A stretch of DNA of 64,000 nt from Anarhynchus alexandrinus. Taxonomy: Eukaryota; Chordata; Aves; Charadriiformes; Charadriidae. The notes below the pieces were generated by a model. The model did not search any database. It worked only from the letters and a program-made list of their open reading frames with translations, and was not told the DNA's origin. The translations under genes were made by a program, and so were the position numbers. The DNA is taken from contig VUYV01000068.1 of NCBI GenBank assembly GCA_008711295.1, positions 1,982,582-2,046,581 of the forward strand, written 5' to 3'. How positions within the stretch are numbered: the first letter of the stretch is position 1; each line of letters opens with the position of its first letter. This document shows, one piece after another, positions 1 to 13,000 of the stretch.

Positions 1-681
1 ATGTCAAAACTGTGAAGTACCAGTGTTAACTTGAACAGAGCTCAATTTAAACAGAACCCCAAAATAATGACTGCACAGTAGTATTTACCTGGTGCAATCA
101 GCTTCATTATCAATTGGTGAAAAGTTGACCTAGCTTTAGTTTCATGCTCAAAAGCATTAATCAGAAAAAACTTAAGTTGCATGGCACCTTTGAGACCAAC
201 TCAGTTTCAAGTCAAGGGATGAACTTACTCATACATAGGTGCATTGTTTTAGGTATGACATGAGTATAGAACCCAAATACTCAGAAAACAGGGATCAGAA
301 GAAACCTATGGATAATGCTAAATAACAGCACCCAACCATTTTATTTTTTTTTCCACGGCTGTGTTTGCTGAAAGCTGATAACAGCAACCACAACAGTTTG
401 AGGTGACTCACATAACTGACAGTCACTGGTGTAGAGCGCAGTGGAAATTTTGGTCATTCTGAAAGAAGGTACAATGGAGCAATACAGGAAATTCCATACC
501 GAGAGAACAAAGTCAAACATTTGTTTCTCTTGCACATCATAAAAAGTATTTTTGGTTACAAATTACCACTGCAAACAATCTTCTCATAGATGAAACTAAA
601 AATGTCTCTACCTAAAAAGCTTTGAGAAGGGTCAAAACCCCACAAACCTCTTCCCTTCTGAGTTGTGACAGTCTCCTTATT
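1..681 (-). other. TSNAX: TSNAX 3' untranslated region (may extend beyond the left edge)
   Basis: Sequence directly after the TSNAX stop on the minus strand, without splice signals or coding character. It is AT-rich. One AATAAA occurs at 340-345 on the minus strand and could end a short form; the true end may lie beyond the window. Confidence 0.6.
340..345 (-). terminator. Candidate TSNAX polyadenylation signal AATAAA
   Basis: A perfect AATAAA on the minus strand about 340 bases after the TSNAX stop, followed within 30 bases by a GU-rich stretch (ggttgggtgctgtt), as expected for a cleavage/polyadenylation site. It follows a run of nine A, so it could also be a chance hexamer. Confidence 0.35.
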
Positions 682-1056
682 TTAAGAAAGACCCTCCTCT
701 TGGTCAATCAATTCCGTTTTGGTGGAGAACACATCAGCCAGCATGTGCTTTGGGATTTCGGATCCCCGTACTTTTAACGTGTAGCAGGCATTCTCTACTT
801 TCGCCAGACTCTGTTTCAAGGTATACAGCTTCTTAGATACTTCGTAAGGTCCAGTGTTGCCAATGAAAGTAAAACCATCATAAATCTGACGTAAGAACTG
901 GCTCAGTTCAAAAGGCGTGTCTATGTCACCATTTCCAACACTGCTGATGCACAGCCGCATCAGCTCTCCAGTTAGATCAGCCACTCCCAGCAGGTAATCT
1001 ACAGGTGTTACCTTCAGGCTCCAAGTGTGTGGTTGTTTATCATGGGAATTGGAGGT
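682..1056 (-). CDS. TSNAX: TSNAX exon 6 (last coding exon)
   Basis: This terminal exon encodes 124 residues and a TAA stop at 682-684. The acceptor reads tgttctgtcctcag, with AG at 1057-1058, and the exon starts in phase 0 with Thr-Ser-Asn-Ser. It contains [16 protein letters not shown], whose Asp and second-last acidic residue match the human TRAX catalytic pair D193/E197. It then runs through the conserved helical C-terminal half ([38 protein letters not shown]) and ends DQEEGLS. Downstream Met codons could suggest a shorter independent reading frame from 984, but the frame runs upstream to the acceptor and matches the family, so that start is not real. No disruption is seen; the gene looks intact and under purifying selection. 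Confidence 0.97.
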   Translation of the reverse strand, partial: TSNSHDKQPHTWSLKVTPVDYLLGVADLTGELMRLCISSVGNGDIDTPFELSQFLRQIYDGFTFIGNTGPYEVSKKLYTLKQSLAKVENACYTLKVRGSEIPKHMLADVFSTKTELIDQEEGLS

Positions 1057-4000
1057 CTGAGGACAGAACAGAAAAAGTCCAGTACAGAGAACTATGAAAA
1101 AGCAGTCTATAATGGTTCAAATACACAATAACTTATCTAACATAACTGGTAATTAAAAACATTCCGGAAAATTAAATTCCATGGCACTTCCACACAGCCT
1201 AATTTCAGAAGTACTAATCTCCTTCCAGCATACCAGAAGGTATGAAAGCATCGTTTCCACTTGAGATGTGACTTCCACTCTAGCAAGCATGATAAACATA
1301 GCCTGCTTCTACCATCTCTATTTGCAAACATAATTATCACGTCTTTGTACCAATATTTATTTGCAGCTGCTTTTTTTTTTTTTTGGCTGACAGATCTCAA
1401 CCTAATAGATTTAAATTTTCCCTAAATGGTCAGTCCAAAGCTACCAAAGCAATCAAGAATCAAAATGAGTCTGCATTATGAAAACAAATCATATCATTTT
1501 GTAATAGTATCATGGATTTCAAAACATATTTTCTACAAGAAGCTGATAGGTATAGTTCTTAGATCCATTTTATAGCAACTGAACTCATTAAAATAGCTAA
1601 AAAAATACTTCATGAAGAAAACTCATCACAAAGTTACAAGTTTGCTCCTATATCCTAGTTTCCAATACTTCTTATTGCCAAAATATTGGTAACTTGGGAG
1701 GCAATGCAGGTTTCTTTCTGTTCCCTAAACATGCTATCCACCCAAATTCGCAAATCTGGTCACAGGCATGTAGGCAGGGGTTAACAACTTCACAACCTGT
1801 TAAAACAAGTGTGCCACAATGGGTCTGCCTCTAGTAAGAACAAATGAACTTAAGCTAAAAACCTGGCTTCTTCACAAATATCCTACCAAGAGAACGAAGA
1901 CAGAATAGAAAGTGCTTTACAGTAGAATCTTTTCAACAGAGGCAGACTCAGGAATTCATCTAAAGCAGCAGTGCTGTGCATTACTGTACATTGCACGTGC
2001 ACTGAATGTACATTTCTGTACATTACTACACAATTGCCTTTTGTCCCCTGTAAACAATCAAACTGTAACCAGTTTACTGTGGTCAGTGGCAGTAGTTTGT
2101 TCCTATGCAAAACATTCTATTTAGGGCAGGGTAGGAGTATGGGCAAGTCAAGAAACAGTAGGTACAGTATTAGGGCTAAGGTATGATGTGACCAAAGCTT
2201 ATCCTCTGAGGGGAGGCATCAAGATCAACTCCAGGAAAGTAACAAATGATCAAGCTAAGACATATGCAGTGCATTTTAACAGAAGCTGAATACAGTGCCT
2301 CTTGTGCCTAGTTCAGTAAGATTTCATTCACGACCTTCATCCTGCCTTGGATTCGTTTGTCTCCCCCAACTTTCGCTACATCACTATACACCAGTAGGAC
2401 TTAGAGGCTGTCCCAGCCATTAAAAATCCTCCCTCTACATTTGTTTGCTAGTATTTCTCTATCCTGGATCTTTCTCCCTACCAGTAGGAATTCAGTTTGC
2501 TCTGAATAAAAAGGATGTGAAATTTATAAACTAGTATCCCACGGATTTAGTTTACTACTTGTCAGACTAAAAAGCATGTTTTGAACAAGCGAGTCAAAGC
2601 TCACATGTATATCTAATACCATTCCACTAACTGGCCTTATTTAATCAGATGCCAAAAATGTGACTAAGCCTACTCATTGCATTTCCATCCCACAAAGATG
2701 TTTGTCACATGAGAAAAGAAAAACTTTTACCATGTTTGTTGTTTCTTCTCTGTCTTCCGCTGTAAATACTAGTTGTTTGTTGATCTCTTCAACACTAATC
2801 AAAGATCGTGTTTTGATAAAATACTGAAATGAGACTGCCTCAACATATTCTTGAAGTCCTGCAAAAATAGCAGAAGAATTAAGCTAATGATTCAAACTTT
2901 CCAGCAATGATCCACACTCACAGTTATTTATATTTTTAAAATTTTTTTAAGTGAGACTATTTTCAGGTAAGTAGAAAAAAATGAAAACTAAGATAATTTA
3001 GAAATAGCATTGAAACATAATTTAACATAACACTTCTGAAGTACGAAAACCAGACCAAGAACACAGCAGACAAACATTTTCAAGTTTTTACTCCAACTGC
3101 ATTTTTCATTCTGTAATATCAGTATAAAGCATTCCGTTACTCTCAGAAACATATTGAACAGCAGCTCCCCACAACATCCCTCAGGGTTCTGTGCTGGGAC
3201 CAGCACTGTTTAATACCTTCATCAGTGACATAGACAGTGGGATGGAGCGCACCCTCAGCAAGTTTGCAGACAACACCAAGCTGAGTGGTGCAGTTGACAC
3301 ACCTGAGGGATGGGATGCTGTCCAGAGGGACCTGGACAGGCTCGAGAAGTGATCCTGTGTGAACCTCATGAGGTTCAACAAGGCCAAGTGCAAGGTCCAG
3401 CAGCTGGGTCAGGGCAACCCCCAGTATCAATAGGGGCTGGGGGATGAAGGGATTGAGAGCAGCCCTGAGGAGAAGGACTTGATGGATGAAAAGCTGGACA
3501 TGAGCCGGCAATGTGCGCTCGCAGCCCAGAAAGCCAACCATATCCTGGGCTGCATCAAAAGAAGCATGGCCAGCAGGTGGAGGGGAGGTGATTCTGCCTC
3601 TCTACTCTGTGCTGGTGAGACCCCACCTGGAGTACTGCGTCCAGCTCTGGAGCCCTCAGCACAGGAAAGACATGGTCCTGCTGGAGCAGAGGAGGGCCAC
3701 AAAAATGATCCGAGGGCTGGAGCACCTCTCCTATGAGGACAGGATGAGAGAGTTGGGGTTGTTCACCCCAGAGAAGAGAAGGCTCTGGGGAGACCTTATT
3801 GCAGCCTTTCAGTACTTAAAGGGGGCATATAAGAAAGATGGGGACAAACATTTTAGCAGGGCCTGTAGTGATAGGACAAGGGGTAATTGCTTTAAACTAG
3901 AAGAGGGAAGATTCAGACTAGATGTAAGGAAGAAATTTTTTATGATGAGGGTGGTGAAAGACCGGAACAGGTTGCCCAGAGAAATGGTAGATGCCCTATC

Positions 4001-7000
4001 CCTGGAAACATTCAAGATCAGGTTGGATGAGGCTCTGAGCAACCTGACCTCGTTGAAGATGTTGCTGCTCATTGCAGGGGGGTTGGACTAGATGACCTTT
4101 AAAGGTCCCTTCCAACCCAAACCATTCCATGATTCTATGATAATGTAGCTTTTAAAATATGGCATTTGTATTATGGAGAGTGCAGATTACTATTTCACGA
4201 GTTCACAAAGACACAGGACACAACGCAGAGAAAAAGACTGCAGATAAAACAAAAGCAAGGAAGGCAGCTCACCTATGAAAAACAAAAATATGTAAAGAAA
4301 AAGTTTCCTTTATTTCATCTTATTAGCAACAGTAGATACTCGTTTAAAACTGAATTTCCCAGTTCTCTATTTTGTGGAAATTGGCGAACAGGCTCCTTAA
4401 AACATGCAGGTTAGGTGAAATTCATGTTCAGGACAAAGCATCCATTGTTACAAAACACTCCAGAGATCNNNNNNNGAAAAAAAAAAAAAAAAAATCAAGC
4501 AGAAGGGGCTGTGATGTCCAACAAGAAGAATACACTGAACAACAGCTCTGTCCAAAAGAATTTATATGCTAAAAACAAGGCATGCAGGGGGACAAAAGGA
4601 GCTGGTGTGCTGACAAGGAAATAAAAGATGGGATAAGAAACATAGCTTCTACCAGATTTGTATGCCATCTGCAGCCACCTGCCACAATTACCTCTCGCTA
4701 CCTACTTAGCAGATGGTGATTTTCTGTATGCATTACAGTAAAGGTGAGATGTAAAAAAAAGCCTGAATGTTCAGACAGCTATTTCACAGGTTCTGTCAGT
4801 TTTTCCTTATATGCAGAGAGCAGGTTTGGGGAAAGGATGTGCGAAAAGTTCATAAGCAGAAAGCTGAAGTTGTCAGTGTTGGTAGAAAAAAGCAGCAACA
4901 AACCTGGAATAAACAGCTATGGTAGGACTAAGCTAAAAAAAGTTTTGAAGACAAAAATTAATGCACGTGTATATCCAACCTATGGATGGAGAAAGCGCCA
5001 AAGGAGGATGTCAAAGGAACAGAATAACATGACTGATGGTTCCAGCAGAACCATTCTGAGCCATTTTAAAGGGTTGTTTTCACTTCAAGGGAAGCAAAGA
5101 GGTGACACTGCCATATCACACTGCAAGAGGGCCAAGATTAGACAATAGTTTTGCCAGTGACTAAAGTGAGAAAATGTGGAGGTAACCAAGGGTACCAGAA
5201 ACAGAATCCTGGTTTCATTAGAATCATCTTTAAATCCTCAACTGACCTCTACAGGGCCAGAACCTCAGCCTACTGGAGATATGCAGGAAGCAGCAAATTT
5301 AGACTTCATCTGGATCAAAGAGAAAGTCTGTATCAAAAAGAAGATAACAGATTTGAATAACAGATGAGGGTGGAAATACCCCTGAAAATCTAGAGGTAAC
5401 CTCAACAGAAAATTCAATTGTAGAAGGCCCTCCACATTACAATCACAAAAGCATGATAAGGGACCTGCATTTCTTCCTTTTAAATATATATTTGCAAGGT
5501 GAGCAGAGGCAATTCAGAAAGGCAATTCAGCCTGCACCCTTTATTCTGCTGTACAGCAGCAGTGGGAAACGCAGAATAAACATCCAGCAACCAAAGCCAC
5601 ACTCAGCACTGCTGTTCACAGATCAGAATGCACACAGGGAGCTACAAGGCCAATTAAATACAATAATTTAATCAACTGAATTCAGCTAAAGCATTCTGGG
5701 CACAGGCAATAGAAGAATACTAGATAAAAGCTACTTGGGATCTTCTAAGATAAATAACTTCAGAAGTTGCAGAGAGGTAGACTTCATCACCCACTCTTTT
5801 CCTGACTTACCCTCTGATGTAACATGGCCAGTAATTCATTAGGAAATTTTGGCTTTTTCTGTGGATAAGCTGTAAGCTACCAGATACAGCAGCACTCAGT
5901 ATGACAACATCTGTGAGAAGCTCCCTCTGCTATCTGTGGAGAAGACTATCACATATGAAGAATCAATTTAGCATTTTCTCAAGCTCTCAGAGAGATCAAA
6001 TCAGCTTGCAAACCTTTTGGTAAACCGTTTTCTGGATCAATCATAACTTCCAGTTTCAGCTCACTCCACTTTACTCCTCCACACATGCTTTGTCCTTTTC
6101 CAGGATAAGTGTTTGGCTCCTCCGTTCATCTATTGTTATGTATTTTCTTTATATAGGCATACTTATGCCATGGTTCCACTCTTCTCCTCACTCCTTCTGT
6201 TTAACCACGTGAATGTTGCACACACAGTCTGGTTTGTCATTTACTGTCAGCTTTTCACAATTAGGGAACGTATCGCCCACTATTTACAAGTAAGCCTTAC
6301 AAAACCTCATTTAAAGTTGTTACCATTACAAATCGATGAGTAAAAAAATCCTGGTTACAAGTACTTTGCAAAAAAAAATTCACACTGGACTTTTTTTTTT
6401 TTCTTTTTAAAGTCCTTCTCCCAGAAGTAGCTACAACATGACACTTCAATGACCCAAGACCTTGAAATAAGGTGTTTCCATGTGCAGGTAGAAGGATGTT
6501 TAAACATGTTATGTTTTAGCTTAATGGTAGGACATCCGCTATTTTCAGCAAATAATCCCCAAGGTGAAAAACCCCATCCCATTTCACTACACCATCCAAC
6601 AATACCTTTCCCCTTATGCTCTTGTTTTGGATTTATTCCAAAATTGGCTTATTTACGGATTAAGCTGCCAGTAATGGAATAGTTTGTAAGACTGCCTTTT
6701 ATGTATTTTTTTTTCTAGTACACAGACTGAAAATGCCAATGAAAAGCACCATATTATTTCTACTAGCACTTGTTAAAATTACAGATGTAAGGTAACAAAA
6801 CGCTTCAGTATTCTGATATTTTATTACATTTACTCTATATAAATAGCTTGTACTAGTAACAAGTTACAGTGACACAGTATAACAGCTTCCTTCTATATTT
6901 TGAAAATTTATTTCTATGTAAGAACTAGAAAGTTACACCGAGGTATTTTCTGAGCACATATTACCAATAAAAGAGGAGATTTTGTGCCTGAAAGTTTGTT

Positions 7001-10000
7001 CATTTTTTGACAGCGGTATCAGCTGATATTCAAGACATCTATCCTTATCTACATGGGCAAGCTCAGAGAAAGAACTGTTAAGCAGTTTCTTGAAGAAACC
7101 TGATATCTTGCTAGGTTTCTTAAAAAACACAAGTCTGTCTAACACTCAATCCAAGAGTCAAATGAATGTGTAAGGGATAGGAAAAGATAGTTCTCCTCCA
7201 AAAATGAGTAAAGAACAAAAGTTTCTTAATTGCAGAAGTCAGGTTCGGGTAAACAAAATCTAATTCCACCCAAGACATACACGCATGCATGCATGCATGG
7301 AAGTTTTAACCCAGAACGACAGATAGAACAAGAGGTGAAAGTATCCTCCTAATATTTTGTTTAATTCGTTTCCTGCTTTAAATACCTGTTCAACAGTTAA
7401 AAAAATGGGTTAAAATGGATTTCATGCCTCTCAGTTCTTAAGGTTAGCAATGCCAATGCTACCTGCCATCTTCCCAAATAAGCTGCTTCTCTCCCTATCT
7501 CTTCTCAAACTCATTTTCCTTCTATCCCTTCATCCTCTTTCTTTCCTCTTTCTCTGCATGTTTTTGTGCACAAAGCAGCCTGTGCTGATGGTTAGGACAC
7601 AAGCAGATGACAGCCTGTGTTCTCTCACTCCCTAAACTGTGCAACTGGAATCACAGGCCGAGAGCAGCCACTAGTAAGATGGTAGGAAAATACACACAGC
7701 AAGTTTCTTCCAGGATCGCTATATGAAGGGTGGGGCACATTATTTACAGGGCGAGTCATGTGAAACTATCCACTTGCAAATGCATTACAAAACCAAAACA
7801 GCACAGCCACAGCTCTCTTATCATCACATTTAGGCTGACAAGTTACACTCATTCAAAAAAAAAAAAAAAAGAACCATGCACACACACACAAACACCCCAA
7901 AAAAAACACACAACCCAGGAAAAAAATTGAGCGATATTCTTACGGAAATCCCAAACAGAGAAAAAACAAAGTGAAACTGCAGAGTCCTTATTACTAAGCA
8001 CTGCAGAACATGGGGGGGAATGGTAGACTTAAAAAAAACACTTCTACAAGCATATTGATCAATGAAGGGGAGAAGAAATGGTGAAATAAGCAAATACTTA
8101 ACAAGGTACATCAGCTGAAACAAGTACAAGCAATAAATTTAAAATATTAATACACAAATTAAATCATTTTGCGTCAGTGTCCTATTAAGATGAAACTGAC
8201 AATTCACACCTCAGTCTTATCCATTTAAGTTCTCTGCAGACTTGGCAATGATTCCTTAGACTCACAGGTCTCTTTCCATACACAAGTGATAAAAACTTAA
8301 GTAATTAAACTAAAACTGAGGCTGTGAAACAATCCAACAGCTTTGTTGATTGTGAGCATGAAGTCAAAGGTTAATTTCATAACAGTCCACCACAAGAACA
8401 TAAAGCCAGCTATCCTCAGAGACAGGCATGCTCTGGACATCCTGTTGTGAAAATGGCTTAAAAGAATAATTCCACTTAAGGACAGATTTTATAAAATGGA
8501 ACTAACTAACAAATACAAATAAAAGCACTAGAACAAATGTCCAAAAAAGCTTTGGGAAAGAAAAAAACAAACCTCTTTCTATTCACTCAGTAATACTTCA
8601 AAAGCTGAGTATGGCAGGTAGGGCTACAAGTAGTCTTTGAATTTTTAAGGGAACTGGTGAGAGAAAAAACACAGATAAGTCCACATCCACATAAACAAAC
8701 TGCTGCATTTTATCAATCCAGTTTTTAATTACTTTAGTAATCAGTACAAACCCAGATGTGTCAGAAAAACTTAAGTAACCTTGAACTGATTACAAATAGA
8801 ATATAAATAAAGAATGTATATTACATCTAGCAGTGATTTGTCTAAACTGGTTTACTATTATATCAATAATTAAATTGATGCAAATCTCTCATATTAAGCT
8901 GTGAATGCTGTATTGATTAGTCAATTGCTACTTAACACATCTATGATCACCAAGAAGTTCTGTTCCCTTCTAGCTGCATGTGTCGAAGTGATGTATTTTG
9001 GATACTGAAGTATTAATATTGTTTGCACTTTGTTTAAAGTTGAATACACACGAACTTTAGGGAAAAGGTCTAAGATTAGTCTGTTGTCCCAATAACTACA
9101 GAAACAAATATAGGTTCCCTATTTAATAGTCACAGGTGCCTGTGAGAGTTAAATTATTTCCCTAAACAGGCACAAACCCCTGCAAAGAACTGCAAAGAAT
9201 ATTTTAATTTCTCAATGCAGAGAACCCTTTAATCGAGCCTTTTTTTATTGCTATTGGAAACACATGTACATATGACAAACACTAGGTTTTTTGCAATGAC
9301 TCATTGTGGATGAGAAATTCACAAGCTTTCATTTTGCTCCTACTTGACCTGAGGGATGTACCATGGTTACTTTTGTAACCAAGTTTTTTGTTCTGAAGGG
9401 TGGTGTTTTTTGTAGCAGCCAATGTTCTACATGAGTTCTTAAAAAACAAACAAAAAAACCAACCCCAAACTATTCCTGTGCCAAGCAGTATTCCTGATCT
9501 CTTTGACTACTTCTAATTGCCTTAATAATTGATATAGAGTTTTAAAAGTCATTCTGTTCGGTGGCAAATTTCACACTACTAACAGCCTTGAGGGCAAGTG
9601 TTCAAGATACCAAAGAAAGGAAGCTCTGACTCAAGCCAGGATGTTCAATGATCAAAGAAGGAAGAGCACCTAACACAACATAGCTTCTTCAGTTCAAACC
9701 CCAGTGAAAGTTCTCCTCAAGATGATGTTGTTTCCATGCAACGGCCCCAACTCACTAGCATATCAGAAGTACCAGTGGTGGCCATTTATCCTCATAAATA
9801 CAGATCTGGTGAGATGGTAAAAAAGGTACATCACCACTCACCAACCCCTATTTCTCACCACATGGCTGCAAAACAAAAACCTAATCACGATATGCTACAC
9901 AGTTGTTTCCTGGAACAGCGTTCCTCTATGACACACTCTCCTTTGTGATTTTAAGCAAACAAACAAAAACGGTTCATAGCTTTTTCTTGGTCTTTTCTAA

Positions 10001-13000
10001 TGTTCCACCTGCACTCGGTTCCTGTAAAGGCTTGGAGAACTCTGGTCTGTGAATGACCGATGTTAACAGCTGCAGGGTTGAAAAAAATTCCTGAGCCAGA
10101 GCACAAGGTCTCCCCCATTTGCTAGCTATGAAACTGAATTAAAAGACAAATAATGCCACTAGTTTCATATTGTCATGTAAATAACTGCAGTATTTGCCAC
10201 AATAGTACTGCAGGACTTTAGGACAGTTAGGTCTTAAGTTAGAACTAGGAAAGGACAATCTTTGTTTGGCCCAATCCACAGCAAGCATCTTTAAAAGACT
10301 GTATGCAGCTTCTCTTATGGACTTATGCTGCCCTCACTGCCTCCTGCTGAATTTATGGCTTATGCGAAACAAAATGGCTTACTTGGGGATCAGCTGATAA
10401 CCAATGCTCACATAGTGCATGCCCTGTTTGGTCATCTGAACTGGTCACATTCATTTTCCCAGGTTTGTTTCAAGTTTTTGTGTATGGATATACAAACCCT
10501 GAAGCACAAAGTAAAAATTGAAAGGCTTTGCAGTTGCTGATTTTTCATTTTCCCTATAAGAACCAAGAAAAAAGGCATGAACCAGAAATAATCAAAGGGT
10601 AGTAAAATGAAACAAGCTGAAGGTATCAATTTTGAAATAAGTAACTTGCAAGGCGAAAAAAAAATCAGTTTGACAAAGTTTTTTGGCACACTTGGTGATG
10701 TGAGAACATCAGAGAAAGAGAGAAATTAACAAAACAGAGAAACAAAGAAATTAACAAAATCAGGTCTGATAAATATTAGCTTATTCACTGCAAATCCCGT
10801 TAATTTTCCAGTATAATCAGGAAACTTTGTTTCCATTCCTGGCATTTTACCTCTCACCCACAACAGCAAAGAGATGAACTTTAATTCTTCAGTTACATCC
10901 TGTTCCTGTGTTATTTTGTTTTCCCACCATCTTGCAGAAACCTGATTGCTTCCTTCACAGATAGCTTCCCTTTCAAGCTTTAGGTGTATTGAAGTTCTTT
11001 CCTGGGTGAGACATTTACAATTCACGATACTTTCCTCATGCAGTAAAAAGCTTTAACTTTGTACCGCCAACCTACAATTAAATATGACACCTATTTTTAT
11101 TACAGGTTTTAAACTTTCCTAAGAAGAAAAAAATGTCCTACTTCTACTGTTCCTGATGTGCAGAATAGTTCTTTACCTTGGTATTATTTCAGAAATACAT
11201 AGGTGTTTACAAATACAAAGGTAGCTAGCACAGCTTGAGTATGAGATGTTCTTTCCATATTATGAAAAAGTTAAGAAGAAAAAAAAAGGTAACACAGAAA
11301 TCATTACCTGGATAGTTCCTTTAGTTCGTGTTCTAACATGAATCCTTCATACAATGCCAAAAGAAACAATATTACTTAAATAATCAGTAATCTAAATCTG
11401 GCCTGCTTGGATGGACCTCACTCATTGCCACAGTATTTCTTACAGCATCATGTCTGGTGCTCGTACACACTGCAGTTAAAAAACGGTATTCTAGCACAAT
11501 TAAAGTATTTCCTTCTCATGCACGCAGAAACTGACTTTGTCCAATGCAGCAATGCAGTTTGCTGCAGTATGATTACACACCTAAAGGGACTCTAAATGGC
11601 ATAAGGCAGGAGGCAGAAATAAGCTCCATTATATCATTCTCTCAGAACACAAACAGTGCCTGCACAAGATAAATTATGTGTTAGACTGCGTCAATGCTGA
11701 ACTTTTACACAGAATTTCCCGCATCATCATCATCAGCAGAAGCAGTCACAGAACAACAGTTTTGACAAGGTGCTGACACTTTACAGCCTCGTCATCTGAT
11801 CCTATTGAGAGCAAGTGCAGACATGATAAAGAGCTAACGAGCTTCTCTGTGCACACCACTGCACTCACCACCGCTGCTAGCACAGGCATACAGCAAACAG
11901 AAAGATCAGCCAACAATGCTCTACTTGCATCTACTATCATCACTCTACACTACCCTACTGAAGAAGCCCCAGAAGAATTATGGGTTCCTCATTCCATATT
12001 TTGTCTTATGTACAGCTATCAGCTGTGTAGATAATACCACACCTATATTTGCTGCTAGCAGAATTTCATGACCTCATTGTAAAAATATCAACACGTAGTT
12101 AACACCATCACTCCAAGAGGTTTTTCAGTCAAGCTGACCTATAGAAAATAGTTTAACACCTCAAAAGCCTTACAATTCTCTCACACGCCCTTATTGTTAA
12201 AGGGAAAAAAAATTAGTAAATCTTCAAATAGCTAGAGATTTCATTTAAAAAAAACACATTAAAGGTACTCCATTCAATCCCACACAATGCCAACCTATCA
12301 CACAACTTTTAGTTTCCCTCTGCATTACACACATTTTGCATTTATGCAGAGTAGATTTAGAACATGTTTAGAATAATTGCATAAATCCTAACATGTTGCC
12401 AAGCACCCTTTTTCATATCTTTAAGGCTCGTACAGGTCTTTCCTGTATACTATTGATATTTTCCTTAGTATTTTACAGGGGTTTTTTATATATAAAATAC
12501 CCACACACACACATATATATATAAAATCCCAAAATATTTCTTCCTCCCCTTCATAAATTCATACAATCTTTTTCAGCCCTTTTCTTGCACAGTGTCTCAC
12601 AACAATTTTAAAGAAACAGTACACATTTCCTCACCGGATATATAAGGTATACATTGCAAAGTGGGGCAAAGGAGCAGGAATTCTATATTACAAATAGTAA
12701 AGCTTTAAAAATACCAACAAAGCAGAACATTCTAAAACAACAAATGAAGAGCTCTACATTAAAAAAAGACTTCATTATTTCAGTATCTCTTTGTTTGCTT
12801 GTTTAATCATCCCCTGGGACAATCTGTACTGTTAAGAAATGTGTAGAAAACAGTCATCAGTTTTTGTTGTTGTTCAATTAGTGCTATACTCAGTGTTTGA
12901 GCTCATGCAAGTGTCCTTTGGGGAAACGTCCTGCGTGCCATTAGCACTATTCTTAATGAGGGAAAGCATGAAACTCCTTTAGTGCTCTGCCAGAATTGTT

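Noticed and set aside
682..984. A separate 100-codon gene starting at 984
   Set aside because: It is the 3' part of TSNAX exon 6; the frame continues upstream to the splice acceptor at 1057.
3143..3702. Minus-strand frames of 70-132 codons over the CR1 copy
   Set aside because: They are antisense shadows of the CR1 reverse transcriptase sequence.
4744..5148. A 134-codon Lys-rich plus-strand frame in TSNAX intron 4
   Set aside because: No recognisable family and AT-rich codon use like surrounding intron; likely chance.
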